Positions 25,885 through 35,587 of a DNA stretch of 64,000 nucleotides are shown one piece after another. Under the pieces are notes generated by a model, which saw nothing but the letters and a program-made list of their open reading frames with translations, had not been told where the DNA came from and searched no databases. Each line of letters opens with the position of its first letter. Within the stretch, counting starts at the first letter, position 1. Origin of the DNA: Tenacibaculum larymnensis. Its GTDB lineage: Bacteria > Bacteroidota > Bacteroidia > Flavobacteriales > Flavobacteriaceae. Made by a program: the position numbers and the translations under genes. The stretch lies in contig NZ_JAIWJY010000013.1 in the NCBI RefSeq assembly GCF_028829235.1, positions 18,116-82,115 on the forward strand. The letters are read 5' to 3'.

Positions 25885-27081
25885 ATGAACTTACACGAAT
25901 ATCAAGGTAAAGAAATATTAAGCAGTTTTGGCGTTCGTATTCAACGTGGAATTGTTGCAAATACTCCAGAAGAAGCTGTTGAAGCAGCGAAGAAATTAAC
26001 AGAAGAAACAGGTACTGGTTGGCATGTAATCAAAGCTCAAGTACACGCAGGTGGTCGTGGAAAAGGTGGTGGTGTTAAGTTAGCTAAAAACTTAGATGAG
26101 GTAAAAAGTATTGCTGATGACATTTTAGGAATGATGTTAGTAACTCCTCAAACTTCGGCAGAAGGTAAGTTAGTTAACCAAGTGTTAATTGCTGAGGATG
26201 TATATTATCCTGGTGATAGTGAGCCAGATGAATTTTATATGTCAGTTTTATTAAACCGTGCTACAGGTAGAAACATGATTATGTACTCTACTGAAGGAGG
26301 TATGGATATTGAAACTGTGGCAGAAGAAACTCCACACTTAATTTTTACAGAAGAAATTGATCCAGGAACAGGATTATTACCTTTCCAAGCTCGTAAAATT
26401 GCTTTTAACTTAGGTTTAAGCGGTGGGGCTTTAAAAGAAATGGTAAAGTTTGTTACTGCTTTATATACAGCATACATCAAGTCTGATTCTTCGATGTTTG
26501 AAATTAACCCAGTATTAAAAACATCTGATGATAAAATTATGGCAGTAGATGCTAAAGTATCGTTAGATGAGAATGCATTATACCGTCATAAAGATTATGC
26601 AGCAATGCGTGATTTACGTGAAGAAAACCCAATTGAGGTAGAAGCTAAAGCTGCAGGATTAAACTATGTAGATTTAGATGGTAACGTTGGATGTATGGTA
26701 AACGGAGCTGGTTTAGCAATGGGAACTATGGATTTAATTAAGCAAGCAGGTGGTGATCCAGCTAACTTCTTAGATGTTGGTGGTACTGCAGATGCACAAC
26801 GTGTTGAAACAGCTTTCGGAATTATTTTAAAAGATCCTAATGTAAAAGCTATCTTAGTAAACATTTTTGGAGGAATCGTTCGTTGTGACCGTGTTGCTCA
26901 AGGTGTTGTAGATGCTTATAAAAATATGGGAGATAAAATTAATGTGCCTATTATTTGTCGTTTACAAGGAACAAACGCTAAAGAAGCAAAAGAATTAATT
27001 GACAACAGCGGAATGGAAATTATCTCAGCTACTGAGTTCCAAGAAGCTGCTGATAAAGTAGGAGAAGTTTTAAGCGCTTAA
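25885..27081 (+). CDS. sucC: Succinyl-CoA synthetase beta subunit (ADP-forming)
   Basis: 398 residues, full length, starting [17 protein letters not shown] as in all SucC proteins. The ATP-grasp half has [16 protein letters not shown], and the C-terminal flavodoxin-like half has [13 protein letters not shown] and [13 protein letters not shown] with the conserved GGA/T loop, then [10 protein letters not shown]. It makes or uses succinyl-CoA in the TCA cycle together with SucD, which is not adjacent here. I chose the ATG at 25885 because the upstream one sits on the -7 box. A strong terminator follows. Confidence 0.96.
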   Translation: MNLHEYQGKEILSSFGVRIQRGIVANTPEEAVEAAKKLTEETGTGWHVIKAQVHAGGRGKGGGVKLAKNLDEVKSIADDILGMMLVTPQTSAEGKLVNQVLIAEDVYYPGDSEPDEFYMSVLLNRATGRNMIMYSTEGGMDIETVAEETPHLIFTEEIDPGTGLLPFQARKIAFNLGLSGGALKEMVKFVTALYTAYIKSDSSMFEINPVLKTSDDKIMAVDAKVSLDENALYRHKDYAAMRDLREENPIEVEAKAAGLNYVDLDGNVGCMVNGAGLAMGTMDLIKQAGGDPANFLDVGGTADAQRVETAFGIILKDPNVKAILVNIFGGIVRCDRVAQGVVDAYKNMGDKINVPIICRLQGTNAKEAKELIDNSGMEIISATEFQEAADKVGEVLSA

Positions 27082-27111
27082 AACTTTTTTTAATTAATTC
27101 TTAGTAATATA

Positions 27112-27148
27112 TTTAAAAAAACCTCACTGTTACAGTGAGGTTTTTTTG
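27112..27148 (+). terminator. Terminator after sucC
   Basis: AACCTCACTG-TTA-CAGTGAGGTT stem flanked by an A-run and a run of seven T; it can also end the minus-strand transcript from the PilJ/HisKA and uvrB side. Confidence 0.9.
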
Positions 27149-27206
27149 TTTCACTATTGGTTAGAGTATCCTTCGTTTTAATGATTGATATAGTTCGGTA
27201 ACGAAT

Positions 27207-27290
27207 TTAGTTTTTCTTTAAAAAAAAACAATTTCATTTCGCATTTGGGCAGCAACTAAAAAAGTTTAAAACTCTTGTAGCTTCTATTAA
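27207..27290 (-). pseudogene. Degenerate remnant of the uvrB 3' end
   Basis: Read on the minus strand this segment aligns with the last ~28 codons of uvrB (28148-28236). After removing one extra base in an A/T-run it translates to EATRVLNFLVAAQMRNEI against EAAKALDFLVAAQLRDEI in intact UvrB. By eye about three quarters of the bases match. The uvrB stop codon position is also kept (TTA at 27207-27209 on the plus strand). It begins about five bases after the stop of the PilJ/HisKA gene. It is non-functional and marks a past recombination event. Confidence 0.75.
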
Positions 27291-27294
27291 TTGT

Positions 27295-28078
27295 TTAATT
27301 TGTTTTATTTACTATTTCATTAATAACTTGGTCTAATTCGTCTGTTGCTTCAAATAAATAGCTTAAACATTTATTTTTTTCTTCAGCAGACATCGATGCG
27401 TTATTTTGTATAGCATTTGAGATTCCTAGTATAGTAGCAATTGGTTTTCGTACTTCATGAGATTGTTTCCAAGCAATTTCTCGTAATCTGTTATTTTGAG
27501 ATACTATTTTATTATAAGAGGGTTTTATAATCAATTGAAACTCTACAAAAATTATAATTATAGTTATAAGAGCTAATACGATTTCTATTATGACAATATT
27601 TGAAAGTTTTTGATCTGTTATTTCTGTTAAATCAACAACAATACTTTCCATTAAAGGTAAAAACTCATCGACATTTTTATTTATAAGTATTAATGAAGCA
27701 TTGTTTAGATTTCCTTTTCTAATAATAGAATCGGTGTTGTTAATTATTTTAAGTCCAGTATTTAATTTTGAATATGTATCTCTATTAGTAATTTTTGAAG
27801 TTTTTAAGTCTTCACTTCCATTCATGATAGCTAATTGAGCAGTTTTCCAATTATTTAAAGTTGAAATTAACTGATCACGATTGTCATTTTGTAAGATAAC
27901 ATTTCGAAAAGAAAGTTGATTAATACGTTGGCTTAACATTCTTTGTTTACCACCGATATCTATTAAATGAGAGTCATTTTTTTTTATCAAAAAGAAAATA
28001 TTGTATAATAGCTTGATTAATTAATATAGTTCCAAGCATTATTGCCATTAATGTAAAGTATCGTATTTTATTTTTCAT
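27295..28078 (-). pseudogene. PilJ-like sensor with HisKA domain, frameshifted at an A9 tract
   Basis: From the ATG at 28078 the frame reads MKNKIRYFTLMAIMLGTILI..., an N-terminal membrane anchor, then runs into a stop just after nine A residues (plus-strand T at 27977-27985). The remaining protein continues in the next frame. With one A fewer the two join as ...FLFDKKNDSHLIDIGGKQRML, giving a 260-residue protein. It then has a type IV pili methyl-accepting (PilJ-type) N-terminal domain with GGKQRMLSQRINQLS, a second membrane helix (about 165-185), and a HisKA-like helix pair with AWKQSHEVRKPIATILG. No HATPase domain follows. In the given sequence the second part could only start at the TTG at 27990. 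Phase variation, slippage, pseudogene or sequencing error are all possible. Confidence 0.75.
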
Positions 28079-28147
28079 AAATTACACCAAACAGTTTTTG
28101 GCTTTTTACAATGTTTTTGAATTATTATGATAATAAATACTTGTAAA

Positions 28148-30136
28148 TTACAAATTTTCTTTCAAAACTTCAATCTCATCACGTAATTGTGCTGCAACTA
28201 AAAAGTCTAAAGCTTTGGCAGCTTCTTCCATTTGCTTACGTTTGGTACGAATACGTTTTTCTATTTCTTGCTTAGGTAGGTATTCCAACTCTTGTTCGGC
28301 AGCTTTTTGCGCCACATTATCATAATGATAGGAGGTAATTGCATTTTTAGAAAGCGTATTGTCTATCTTTTTATTGATCTGTGTTGGAGTAATTCCATGA
28401 GCAGTATTGTAATTAATTTGCTTTTCACGTCTGCGATTGGTCTCATCAATAGTGAGTTGCATGCTATTCGTAATTTTGTCCGCATACATAATTGCCTTAC
28501 CATTTACGTTACGTGCAGCACGACCTACGGTTTGTGTTAACGAACGGTGTGAACGTAAAAAACCTTCTTTGTCAGCGTCTAAAATAGCAACTAAGGAAAC
28601 TTCTGGTAAGTCTAATCCTTCACGAAGTAGATTTACTCCAATCAATACATCAAACAATCCTTTACGTAAATCTTGCATAATTTCTACGCGTTCTAAGGTG
28701 TCTACATCCGAATGTATATAACGGCAACGTACTTGAATTCTAGTTAAGTATTTAGCTAATTCTTCAGCCATACGTTTTGTTAAGGTAGTAACCAAAGTAC
28801 GTTCGTCTTTTTCTACACGTACTTGAATTTCTTCAATTAAATCATCAATTTGATTTAAACTCGGACGGATTTCAATTTCAGGATCTAATAGTCCTGTTGG
28901 TCTAATAACTTGTTCTACAAATAAACCTTCGGTTTTTTGTAATTCATAATCTGCTGGTGTTGCAGAAACGTAGATTACTTGGTTTTGTAAAGTTTCGAAC
29001 TCTTCAAACTTTAATGGACGGTTATCCATTGCAGCAGGTAAACGGAATCCGTATTCTACCAAGTTTTCTTTTCGACTTCTATCTCCGCCATACATCGCGT
29101 GAACTTGTGGTACGGTAACATGACTTTCATCAATCACCATCAAGTAGTCATCAGGAAAATAATCTAACAAACAGAAAGGACGGGTACCTGCTTCTCGTCC
29201 GTCTAAGTAACGAGAATAATTTTCAATTCCAGAACAATAGCCTAACTCACGAATCATCTCTAAGTCAAACTCAGTACGCTCTTGTAAACGTTTTGCTTCT
29301 AAATGTTTTCCAATTTCTTTAAAATAATCTACCTGTTTTACCATGTCCTCCTGAATTTGATGAATGGCGTTTTGTAGTATATCTGGAGAGGTTACAAAAA
29401 GGTTTGCAGGATAAATATTGAGTTTTTCTAATCGGGTAATAACTTCGTTAGTTTCAATATCGAAGGTTTCTATCTCTTCTATTTCATCTCCAAAGAAGTG
29501 AACTCTATATCCGTTATCTCCATAAGATGGATAAATTGTAACTACATCACCTTTTACTTTAAACGTTCCGCTTTTTACTTCAACTTCAGTACGTGCATAT
29601 AAACTTGTTACTAAGCGATGTAAAAATTTGGTACGAGAAATTTGTTGATCAACTTCAATGGTGATGACATTTTTTTTGAACTCAGTCGGATTTCCAATAC
29701 CATACAAACAAGATACCGAGGCTACTACTAACACATCTCGACGTCCTGAAAGTAGGGAAGAAGAGGTGCTAATTCGTAAACGTTCTATTTCATCATTTAT
29801 GGATAAATCTTTCTCAATATACGTTCCTGTTACAGGAATATAAGCTTCCGGTTGGTAGTAATCATAATATGAAACGAAATACTCTACAGCATTGTTTGGG
29901 AAGAACTGCTTGAACTCAGAATACAATTGAGCAGCTAAGGTTTTGTTATGAGCCAATACTAATGTTGGACGGTTAACTTCAGCTACAACATTGGCAACTG
30001 AAAACGTTTTACCAGACCCTGTAACACCCAAAAGTGTTTGGTACTTTTCATCAGCTAAAATTCCGTTAGCTAATTGTTTAATTGCTTGAGGTTGATCACC
30101 TGTAGGTTTAAATTCTGAGTTTAATTCAAAGTTCAT
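28148..30136 (-). CDS. uvrB: Excinuclease ABC subunit B
   Basis: 662 residues, full length. The helicase-fold motifs are all visible: Walker A in GVTGSGKTFSVANV, the beta-hairpin region YYDYYQPEAYIP, the DEAD-like box DESHVT, QVIYVSATPADYE, GVNLLREGLDLPEVSLV and QTVGRAARN. The C-terminal UVR domain that contacts UvrC is in EEAAKALDFLVAAQLRDEIE. It verifies DNA damage in nucleotide excision repair. A decayed copy of its last 28 codons lies about 0.9 kb downstream. Confidence 0.97.
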   Translation of the reverse strand: MNFELNSEFKPTGDQPQAIKQLANGILADEKYQTLLGVTGSGKTFSVANVVAEVNRPTLVLAHNKTLAAQLYSEFKQFFPNNAVEYFVSYYDYYQPEAYIPVTGTYIEKDLSINDEIERLRISTSSSLLSGRRDVLVVASVSCLYGIGNPTEFKKNVITIEVDQQISRTKFLHRLVTSLYARTEVEVKSGTFKVKGDVVTIYPSYGDNGYRVHFFGDEIEEIETFDIETNEVITRLEKLNIYPANLFVTSPDILQNAIHQIQEDMVKQVDYFKEIGKHLEAKRLQERTEFDLEMIRELGYCSGIENYSRYLDGREAGTRPFCLLDYFPDDYLMVIDESHVTVPQVHAMYGGDRSRKENLVEYGFRLPAAMDNRPLKFEEFETLQNQVIYVSATPADYELQKTEGLFVEQVIRPTGLLDPEIEIRPSLNQIDDLIEEIQVRVEKDERTLVTTLTKRMAEELAKYLTRIQVRCRYIHSDVDTLERVEIMQDLRKGLFDVLIGVNLLREGLDLPEVSLVAILDADKEGFLRSHRSLTQTVGRAARNVNGKAIMYADKITNSMQLTIDETNRRREKQINYNTAHGITPTQINKKIDNTLSKNAITSYHYDNVAQKAAEQELEYLPKQEIEKRIRTKRKQMEEAAKALDFLVAAQLRDEIEVLKENL

Positions 30137-30173
30137 TCAACAAAAATACGGATAGTTATTTATGTGATGAATT

Positions 30174-32906
30174 TTAATTTCTTCTGAGTGTAAAATGCCC
30201 TTTTTTATCAATTACATTATCGTTAAGATCTTTTAGTTTGGCATGGAACCAGTAGTCGTTAGAAGGAAGTTTAATATTGTTATAAGTTCCATCCCAGCCA
30301 AATTCCGAGTTATTATCGTTTATGACGTATAGAATTTTACCAAAGCGATTAAATATTTTAATATCTATTTCTTTAAAGAAATTAGAGCTTACTCCATAAA
30401 CTTTCCAATAATCGTTAAATCCATCAGCATTGGGAGTTAAAAACTTAGGATAGCCAATTATGCTAGCAGAGGTTTTAGTAGGGCTTTCGCACTTGTTAAG
30501 ATCTCTTATGTAAATAGTGGCAATACCAGGTTGTACATTGTTAAAAGAGTGAGAAGTCCCACTTCCAACATAAGTAGTATCATCTAAAGAAAATTCATAA
30601 CTACTATCACCATCAATACTAATATAAACACTGTTGTCGGTTTCGCTTTGAACATTTACTTCAACGTTTAAAACATTAGGAGGGGGAGGGTAGTTAACGG
30701 TAAAGTTTTTAGAGCTTGAACATTCTATGCCATTTACTGTTTTGTATACGGTTAAAGAAAATTCACCTTCTCTGGTTAAAGGGAAATTGTTACCGGTACT
30801 AATAATTGTATTACTGTTTTCATCTTTCCATTCAAAACGATCGCTAGATGAGTCAGCATTTAATATGATAGCGGGGTGATCTGAGGGACTAATACAAATA
30901 GTATAATTATCCTGTAAATTAATTTGAGGATGGTTAACAATTAAATCAATAGGAGATATACCAGAGCATCCGTTTTCATTTTCAATTTTTACCCAAATAG
31001 TAGTAGAAGGAGAATTAAATCTAATCGGCAGTTTATTAGTCGATTTTTGAGCATCATCAAAGGTTGCATAAAAAGCCAACTTATCAGCGCTAGATAGTGC
31101 TAATTCATTAATAATTTGATCCCTTTTTTTTCGTAAATCAAAATCACCATTATTAGCCTCACTACCTGAATCTTTGCAACTAACAATAGGAGAAATCGGA
31201 ATAGAAGGCTTGAATAAAGCTTCAATTACAAAACTTTCAATATTAACACAGCTATTGCTATTTATTGCTTTAGTAAAAATAGTTTGTGGGTTACTTTCGT
31301 TATTGAAATTTTCAGGATTAGAAATTTCGTTAGTTTCATTTTCTGCGTCCTGTCTACTTCTATAGAATTTATAACTTAACGTATTGTCATTAGAAATTAT
31401 TTCGCTTATATTATTTAGATTAAATAAACTTATTCCATCATTATCATTATCACATTGTATCAGTTTTTGATCATTTATTAATTTAGGAAGAGAGTAAACT
31501 ATAATTTCCTTAAAAAAAGTTGTATTCCCAGAGTTTAAAATTACATTACAAGTAACTATATATTTACCTGGCTTAGTATACTTGTGTATAGGGGTTAATT
31601 TTGCTGAAGTAGTTCCATCTCCAAAATCCCAATCAGCGGAAAGAATAGTGTCATAAGCGTCTAAATTAAATTCAAAAATATCAGAAACACATTTATTATC
31701 TGAAATAATTCTATTTCTAAAATAAGACTGAATAAAATTAGGAAGACCGTAGTATGAGAAACCATTTTCTAAGTTTATAGCATCATGTCTATAATCACAA
31801 GCTTCTCCTTGTTTATCGGGTTGATTAATAATACCTAAAGTTTTTTTAGGGTATGTTTCAAAACCTATATAATACCCATTTTCATCAAAAAGATTTTTGT
31901 TCTCTACTTGTGCTATATAAATTTTTCCGTCTGATCCTAATTGAGCAGAAGCACTTGATCTATTAGGGGAGGTATTAAAAACGGAGACTCCAATATGATC
32001 TTCTCTAGGATCTTCTAGATCCATTTGCATAATAGTATAGTACCTGCCAGCATTACCGGAAAATAAAGAAGGGTAGTATAAGAATTTTGAATTAGGAGAA
32101 AAAGCTAAACCGTTGGAACTATATCCTTCAGTAAAATTTAGTTGTAAATTTAGATATTTAAATCTAGAAAGAGTCCCTGAAGTATTGTTGAAATTATATA
32201 TGTAAATAAAAGTATTGGTTGATAAAGCAACTTTACTTCCATCCGGAGAAGCTTTCATTTCTCCAATGTTAAAAATAGGAGCTATTTCATTTAATCTACT
32301 TTTTACAGGAGAAATAATGCCTTTTTCGGTTACTTTAAAAGCAAAAAAGATATTATCAGGCCCTCCATATGAATCAGTTCCATAAGTAATAACCCAAATG
32401 TCTTTTCCATTTTTGTGGTGTACAGCAGTAATTCTTTGAGCTGTAGAGTTTTCTAACCGTAAATTTTTTCTTATTACTTTGCCTAAAGGGTAAGTATTGG
32501 ATATTTCTATCTCAGAATAATAAATTCCAGGAAAAAATAAAGGTGTATCAGTCTTAGTTTTTCTAGTTGAAAAAATATAATAAATATTACTATTATTAGG
32601 TTTAGGAATTATTATAGTAGGCTGAACTAATTCTGGTTCTCCGGCCAAACCATCTCCATTTTCCATTATTTGGTGTTCTTTATTCCAAATGGTTTGCCCA
32701 TTTGTATAAAAAAGTAGGTCTCCTTGACTATTTGAAATACTTGAAGATCCGGTTTTAGTAGTCATTTGACTATTGTTAGTAACATCAACAATTCCTGAAT
32801 TAAAGGATATTCCCGCTTTATCTCCAAAAAACCAGTTATCAGTTTCTCTTTGAGAAAAACATGAAAAAGAATAAATAAATAAATAAATGAATATTAACTT
32901 GTTCAT
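30174..32906 (-). CDS. T9SS type B sorting domain protein, N-terminal propeller and PKD domain
   Basis: 910 residues. After a signal peptide (MNKLIFIYLFIYSFSCFSQ) the first ~370 residues show a propeller-like surface protein pattern (DNWFFGDKAGISFNSG, SSSISNSQGDLLFYTNGQTI, repeated GKIYIAQ-type blades). A PKD domain follows near residue 425 (ADWDFGDGTTSAKLTPIHKY), then Ig-like repeats, then the type B (gliding-motility/CHU_C-like) C-terminal signal: FLTPNADGFNDYWKVYG, IFNRFGKILY, GWDGTYN, LPSNDYWFHAKL. It is exported by the Sec and type IX systems to the cell surface or medium. Its N-terminus is homologous to that of the third protein in this trio. Confidence 0.88.
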   Translation of the reverse strand: MNKLIFIYLFIYSFSCFSQRETDNWFFGDKAGISFNSGIVDVTNNSQMTTKTGSSSISNSQGDLLFYTNGQTIWNKEHQIMENGDGLAGEPELVQPTIIIPKPNNSNIYYIFSTRKTKTDTPLFFPGIYYSEIEISNTYPLGKVIRKNLRLENSTAQRITAVHHKNGKDIWVITYGTDSYGGPDNIFFAFKVTEKGIISPVKSRLNEIAPIFNIGEMKASPDGSKVALSTNTFIYIYNFNNTSGTLSRFKYLNLQLNFTEGYSSNGLAFSPNSKFLYYPSLFSGNAGRYYTIMQMDLEDPREDHIGVSVFNTSPNRSSASAQLGSDGKIYIAQVENKNLFDENGYYIGFETYPKKTLGIINQPDKQGEACDYRHDAINLENGFSYYGLPNFIQSYFRNRIISDNKCVSDIFEFNLDAYDTILSADWDFGDGTTSAKLTPIHKYTKPGKYIVTCNVILNSGNTTFFKEIIVYSLPKLINDQKLIQCDNDNDGISLFNLNNISEIISNDNTLSYKFYRSRQDAENETNEISNPENFNNESNPQTIFTKAINSNSCVNIESFVIEALFKPSIPISPIVSCKDSGSEANNGDFDLRKKRDQIINELALSSADKLAFYATFDDAQKSTNKLPIRFNSPSTTIWVKIENENGCSGISPIDLIVNHPQINLQDNYTICISPSDHPAIILNADSSSDRFEWKDENSNTIISTGNNFPLTREGEFSLTVYKTVNGIECSSSKNFTVNYPPPPNVLNVEVNVQSETDNSVYISIDGDSSYEFSLDDTTYVGSGTSHSFNNVQPGIATIYIRDLNKCESPTKTSASIIGYPKFLTPNADGFNDYWKVYGVSSNFFKEIDIKIFNRFGKILYVINDNNSEFGWDGTYNNIKLPSNDYWFHAKLKDLNDNVIDKKGHFTLRRN

Positions 32907-32964
32907 AGCTAGTTAATTTTAGTAAACAGCTAATTTACAAAAAAATATACTTAATTTTTTGTAA

Positions 32965-35577
32965 TTATTTTCTCAATAAAGAAAAATGCCCTGTCTTTTT
33001 TCGGGTTCTACCATTTTTATCAATTAATTTAGCATTGTACCAATAATCGTTTGAAGGTAGAATAGTACCATTGTAAAGCCCATTCCATCCAGAGTTGTTT
33101 TTATTTGTAATTTCATTAATTAGTTTTCCAAAACGATTAAAAATTTGAACTTTAACAACATCATAATAATCGTTATCAATCCCTAAAACTTTCCAAGTAT
33201 CGAAATGTCCGTCTCCGTTAGGAGTAAAGTGACGTTGAAAATATATGGTAGAAATTTTATCAGAAGTAACGACACCACAACCATTTCTATCTCTAATTGA
33301 AATGGTGTTTAGTCCTGGAGGAATATCCGTAAAAGTATATGAGAGGTTTTTAGTGCCTTTCACAAAATCACTAAGATCGATACTGTTTAAAGCATACTCA
33401 TAGTCGCCTATTCCGTCTATTACAATATCAATTTTATTGTTAAGAGGGGTATCTTGATCATCGACAGATTGTATGTTAACAATTAATGCGTGATTCGATT
33501 CTTTTACAAAAAAGGTATTATACCCCATACAATCTTCAGAGATATTAGGGTGACTTCTATAAGCTTCAACTTTGTATTCTCCTTCAGTATTAGCGTTGTG
33601 AATTGCTGATGTTTCTCCAGAGAGTAAACTATCATTTAAATACCATTTGTAATTGTCTGCAGGGTTTCCAGTATAGGCATTTAAAGGAACTGTATGTGGT
33701 TGAGGGCTAGGTCTTGGGTTGTCGATACATAAAATGATATCGTTTAAATTGCCTTGAGGTATAGGAAGATTTTCAACATGTAGATTAAATTTTCCTACAC
33801 TTTCACAAGCATTATTGGTTTTGGATATAATTCTTACAAATATTTCTGAATCATTAGTAAATAAATCGTCGTCGTATGGAGGTAGAATTTTATTTATTTG
33901 TAAAGAAGCGTCGCTAGCTGTTTTGTAAAATTCAATAGAATGTGTAGCGGTTGTTAAAGCTCCATTAGATTTAGTAATAATATCACTTCTTTTTGTATCA
34001 AAATCAAAAAAAGCATTTTGACTGCCTATACTTTGGATAGCATTAGGATTTGAGGCATTAATGTCTAATTCACATGAATACATATCATCAAGTGTACTTA
34101 AACCAGAAGCATTAACTGTTAAATCTAAGTTTCCTGAATTAAAGCATAGCGTTGTGTTATCTATGATTTTTACAAGTAATTTTTGATAGAAAGGGGTTAT
34201 GTTAGTATAATTACTTGGAGATGTTATAGGTGAATTGTTGTTGAAGTCAGTTTGACTTTCAAAAAAAAGCACAGTTACATTTGTATTGTTATTTGATATT
34301 TCAGCTACTTTACTTTCCAAATTAAATGTCGTAATTCCGTCAGTAGGATTGCTATCAAAATCACATTGTTGATATGGCTGTATTGGAATAAAATCAGGAG
34401 TAGGATTTATCTCTAAATTAAAACTAGTAGAGGTATTTAGGCATCCGAAGTTGTTTTCTATTCTAATAAAAATTTCTTGAGAGTCTTTTTTAGTGTTAGT
34501 AAAAAAAGTGTTTTTGTTTATAGGGTTTAAATTATTTTGAGCCTCATTAAGGCTTAAATAGTAATTCACAGTATGTGTATTTGGATCTAAAGTTCCTAAA
34601 ATTTCATTGTCTTTAGAAGATAGTAGAAAAGAACTGTATAAACCATCTGTGTTACTTCCACTATTGATATCGTCACAGACAATATAGTTAATAGGTTGAG
34701 TGATGTTTACATTATTATTTACGATAACATTAAAATCGGTTACAGAAAAACATTCAGAGCTTATGTTTGTTAATCGTATAAAAATTTTTTGAGGATTACT
34801 TGTGTTTTTAAAGGTATTTGGATTTGGAATAGGGTTTGTGTTAGTTTGAGCATCATTATTACTCAAATGATAGCTAATTTTAATATCTGTTTGACCATTT
34901 AATATTAGGTTGTCATTGGCAGTTAGGTCAAAACTTGTACTATTATCGAAAGTACCATCACTGTCACATTCTTGCAAATCGTACGATTGACCAATTGTCG
35001 GAGGATTGATTGTTGGAGGCTTGTTAAAAGTAGCAGTACCAGTCCAATCAATTTTAAAACTACTGCTGCCTATAGGTCTATCAATAACAAGAAAATAAGA
35101 ATCATTATCATTAACGTTTAAAGAACTAACAAAACTATTACCTAGTGCACCTGGACCTTCAGAGACATCTGTTTCAGATGCTTTAATACCTGTTAGGTTA
35201 TTTCCTTGGTTACTTGCTGCTGGGTTTGTAGTAGAACAGCGTATGGCTTGACCAATGTTTCCACAACTTACATTTGGGCCAAAGATAAAAAAGTCAAAAT
35301 CGATGTTAATATCAGTATTATGACTGCCATCAGGATTAGTTGGAGTTAAGGTGAAGCCTAATGTTCCTCCTTGGTCAATTTTAATTTTAATCCATAAACT
35401 ATTATTTTCCTGACTAGAACAGGTATTAGAACCTGAAAGTTCTTGAACACCTACCCCAGTAGCATTTAAGTTTTGAAAGCCACTATTACCACATACAACA
35501 ATTGCATCAGAACAATCATTTTGAGTAAATACTGGTGCACAAGCAAATAATAAACTTAGTATGATTAACTTTTTCAT
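32965..35577 (-). CDS. T9SS type B sorting domain protein, cysteine-rich N-terminal domain
   Basis: 870 residues with signal peptide (MKKLIILSLLFACAPVFTQ). The N-terminal domain (about 20-190) begins NDCSDAIVVCGNSGFQNLNA and resembles the adhesin-like domain common at the start of flavobacterial surface proteins. A series of Ig-like repeats with the pattern QCDFDSNPTDGITTFNL and regular NNNT motifs follows. The C-terminal type B signal is HFTPNGDGHFDTWKVLG, IFNRFGKLI, GWNGLYNGTILPSNDYWYN. From about residue 540 to the end it is close in sequence to the third protein, while the N-termini are unrelated. Substrate or ligand is unknown. Confidence 0.87.
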   Translation of the reverse strand: MKKLIILSLLFACAPVFTQNDCSDAIVVCGNSGFQNLNATGVGVQELSGSNTCSSQENNSLWIKIKIDQGGTLGFTLTPTNPDGSHNTDINIDFDFFIFGPNVSCGNIGQAIRCSTTNPAASNQGNNLTGIKASETDVSEGPGALGNSFVSSLNVNDNDSYFLVIDRPIGSSSFKIDWTGTATFNKPPTINPPTIGQSYDLQECDSDGTFDNSTSFDLTANDNLILNGQTDIKISYHLSNNDAQTNTNPIPNPNTFKNTSNPQKIFIRLTNISSECFSVTDFNVIVNNNVNITQPINYIVCDDINSGSNTDGLYSSFLLSSKDNEILGTLDPNTHTVNYYLSLNEAQNNLNPINKNTFFTNTKKDSQEIFIRIENNFGCLNTSTSFNLEINPTPDFIPIQPYQQCDFDSNPTDGITTFNLESKVAEISNNNTNVTVLFFESQTDFNNNSPITSPSNYTNITPFYQKLLVKIIDNTTLCFNSGNLDLTVNASGLSTLDDMYSCELDINASNPNAIQSIGSQNAFFDFDTKRSDIITKSNGALTTATHSIEFYKTASDASLQINKILPPYDDDLFTNDSEIFVRIISKTNNACESVGKFNLHVENLPIPQGNLNDIILCIDNPRPSPQPHTVPLNAYTGNPADNYKWYLNDSLLSGETSAIHNANTEGEYKVEAYRSHPNISEDCMGYNTFFVKESNHALIVNIQSVDDQDTPLNNKIDIVIDGIGDYEYALNSIDLSDFVKGTKNLSYTFTDIPPGLNTISIRDRNGCGVVTSDKISTIYFQRHFTPNGDGHFDTWKVLGIDNDYYDVVKVQIFNRFGKLINEITNKNNSGWNGLYNGTILPSNDYWYNAKLIDKNGRTRKKTGHFSLLRK

Positions 35578-35587
35578 AGCGTGTAAT

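Noticed and set aside
27295..27990. PilJ/HisKA gene taken as complete from the TTG at 27990
   Set aside because: The segment upstream encodes a fitting membrane anchor in the neighbouring frame, joined by one base at an A9 tract, so the short form is a fragment.
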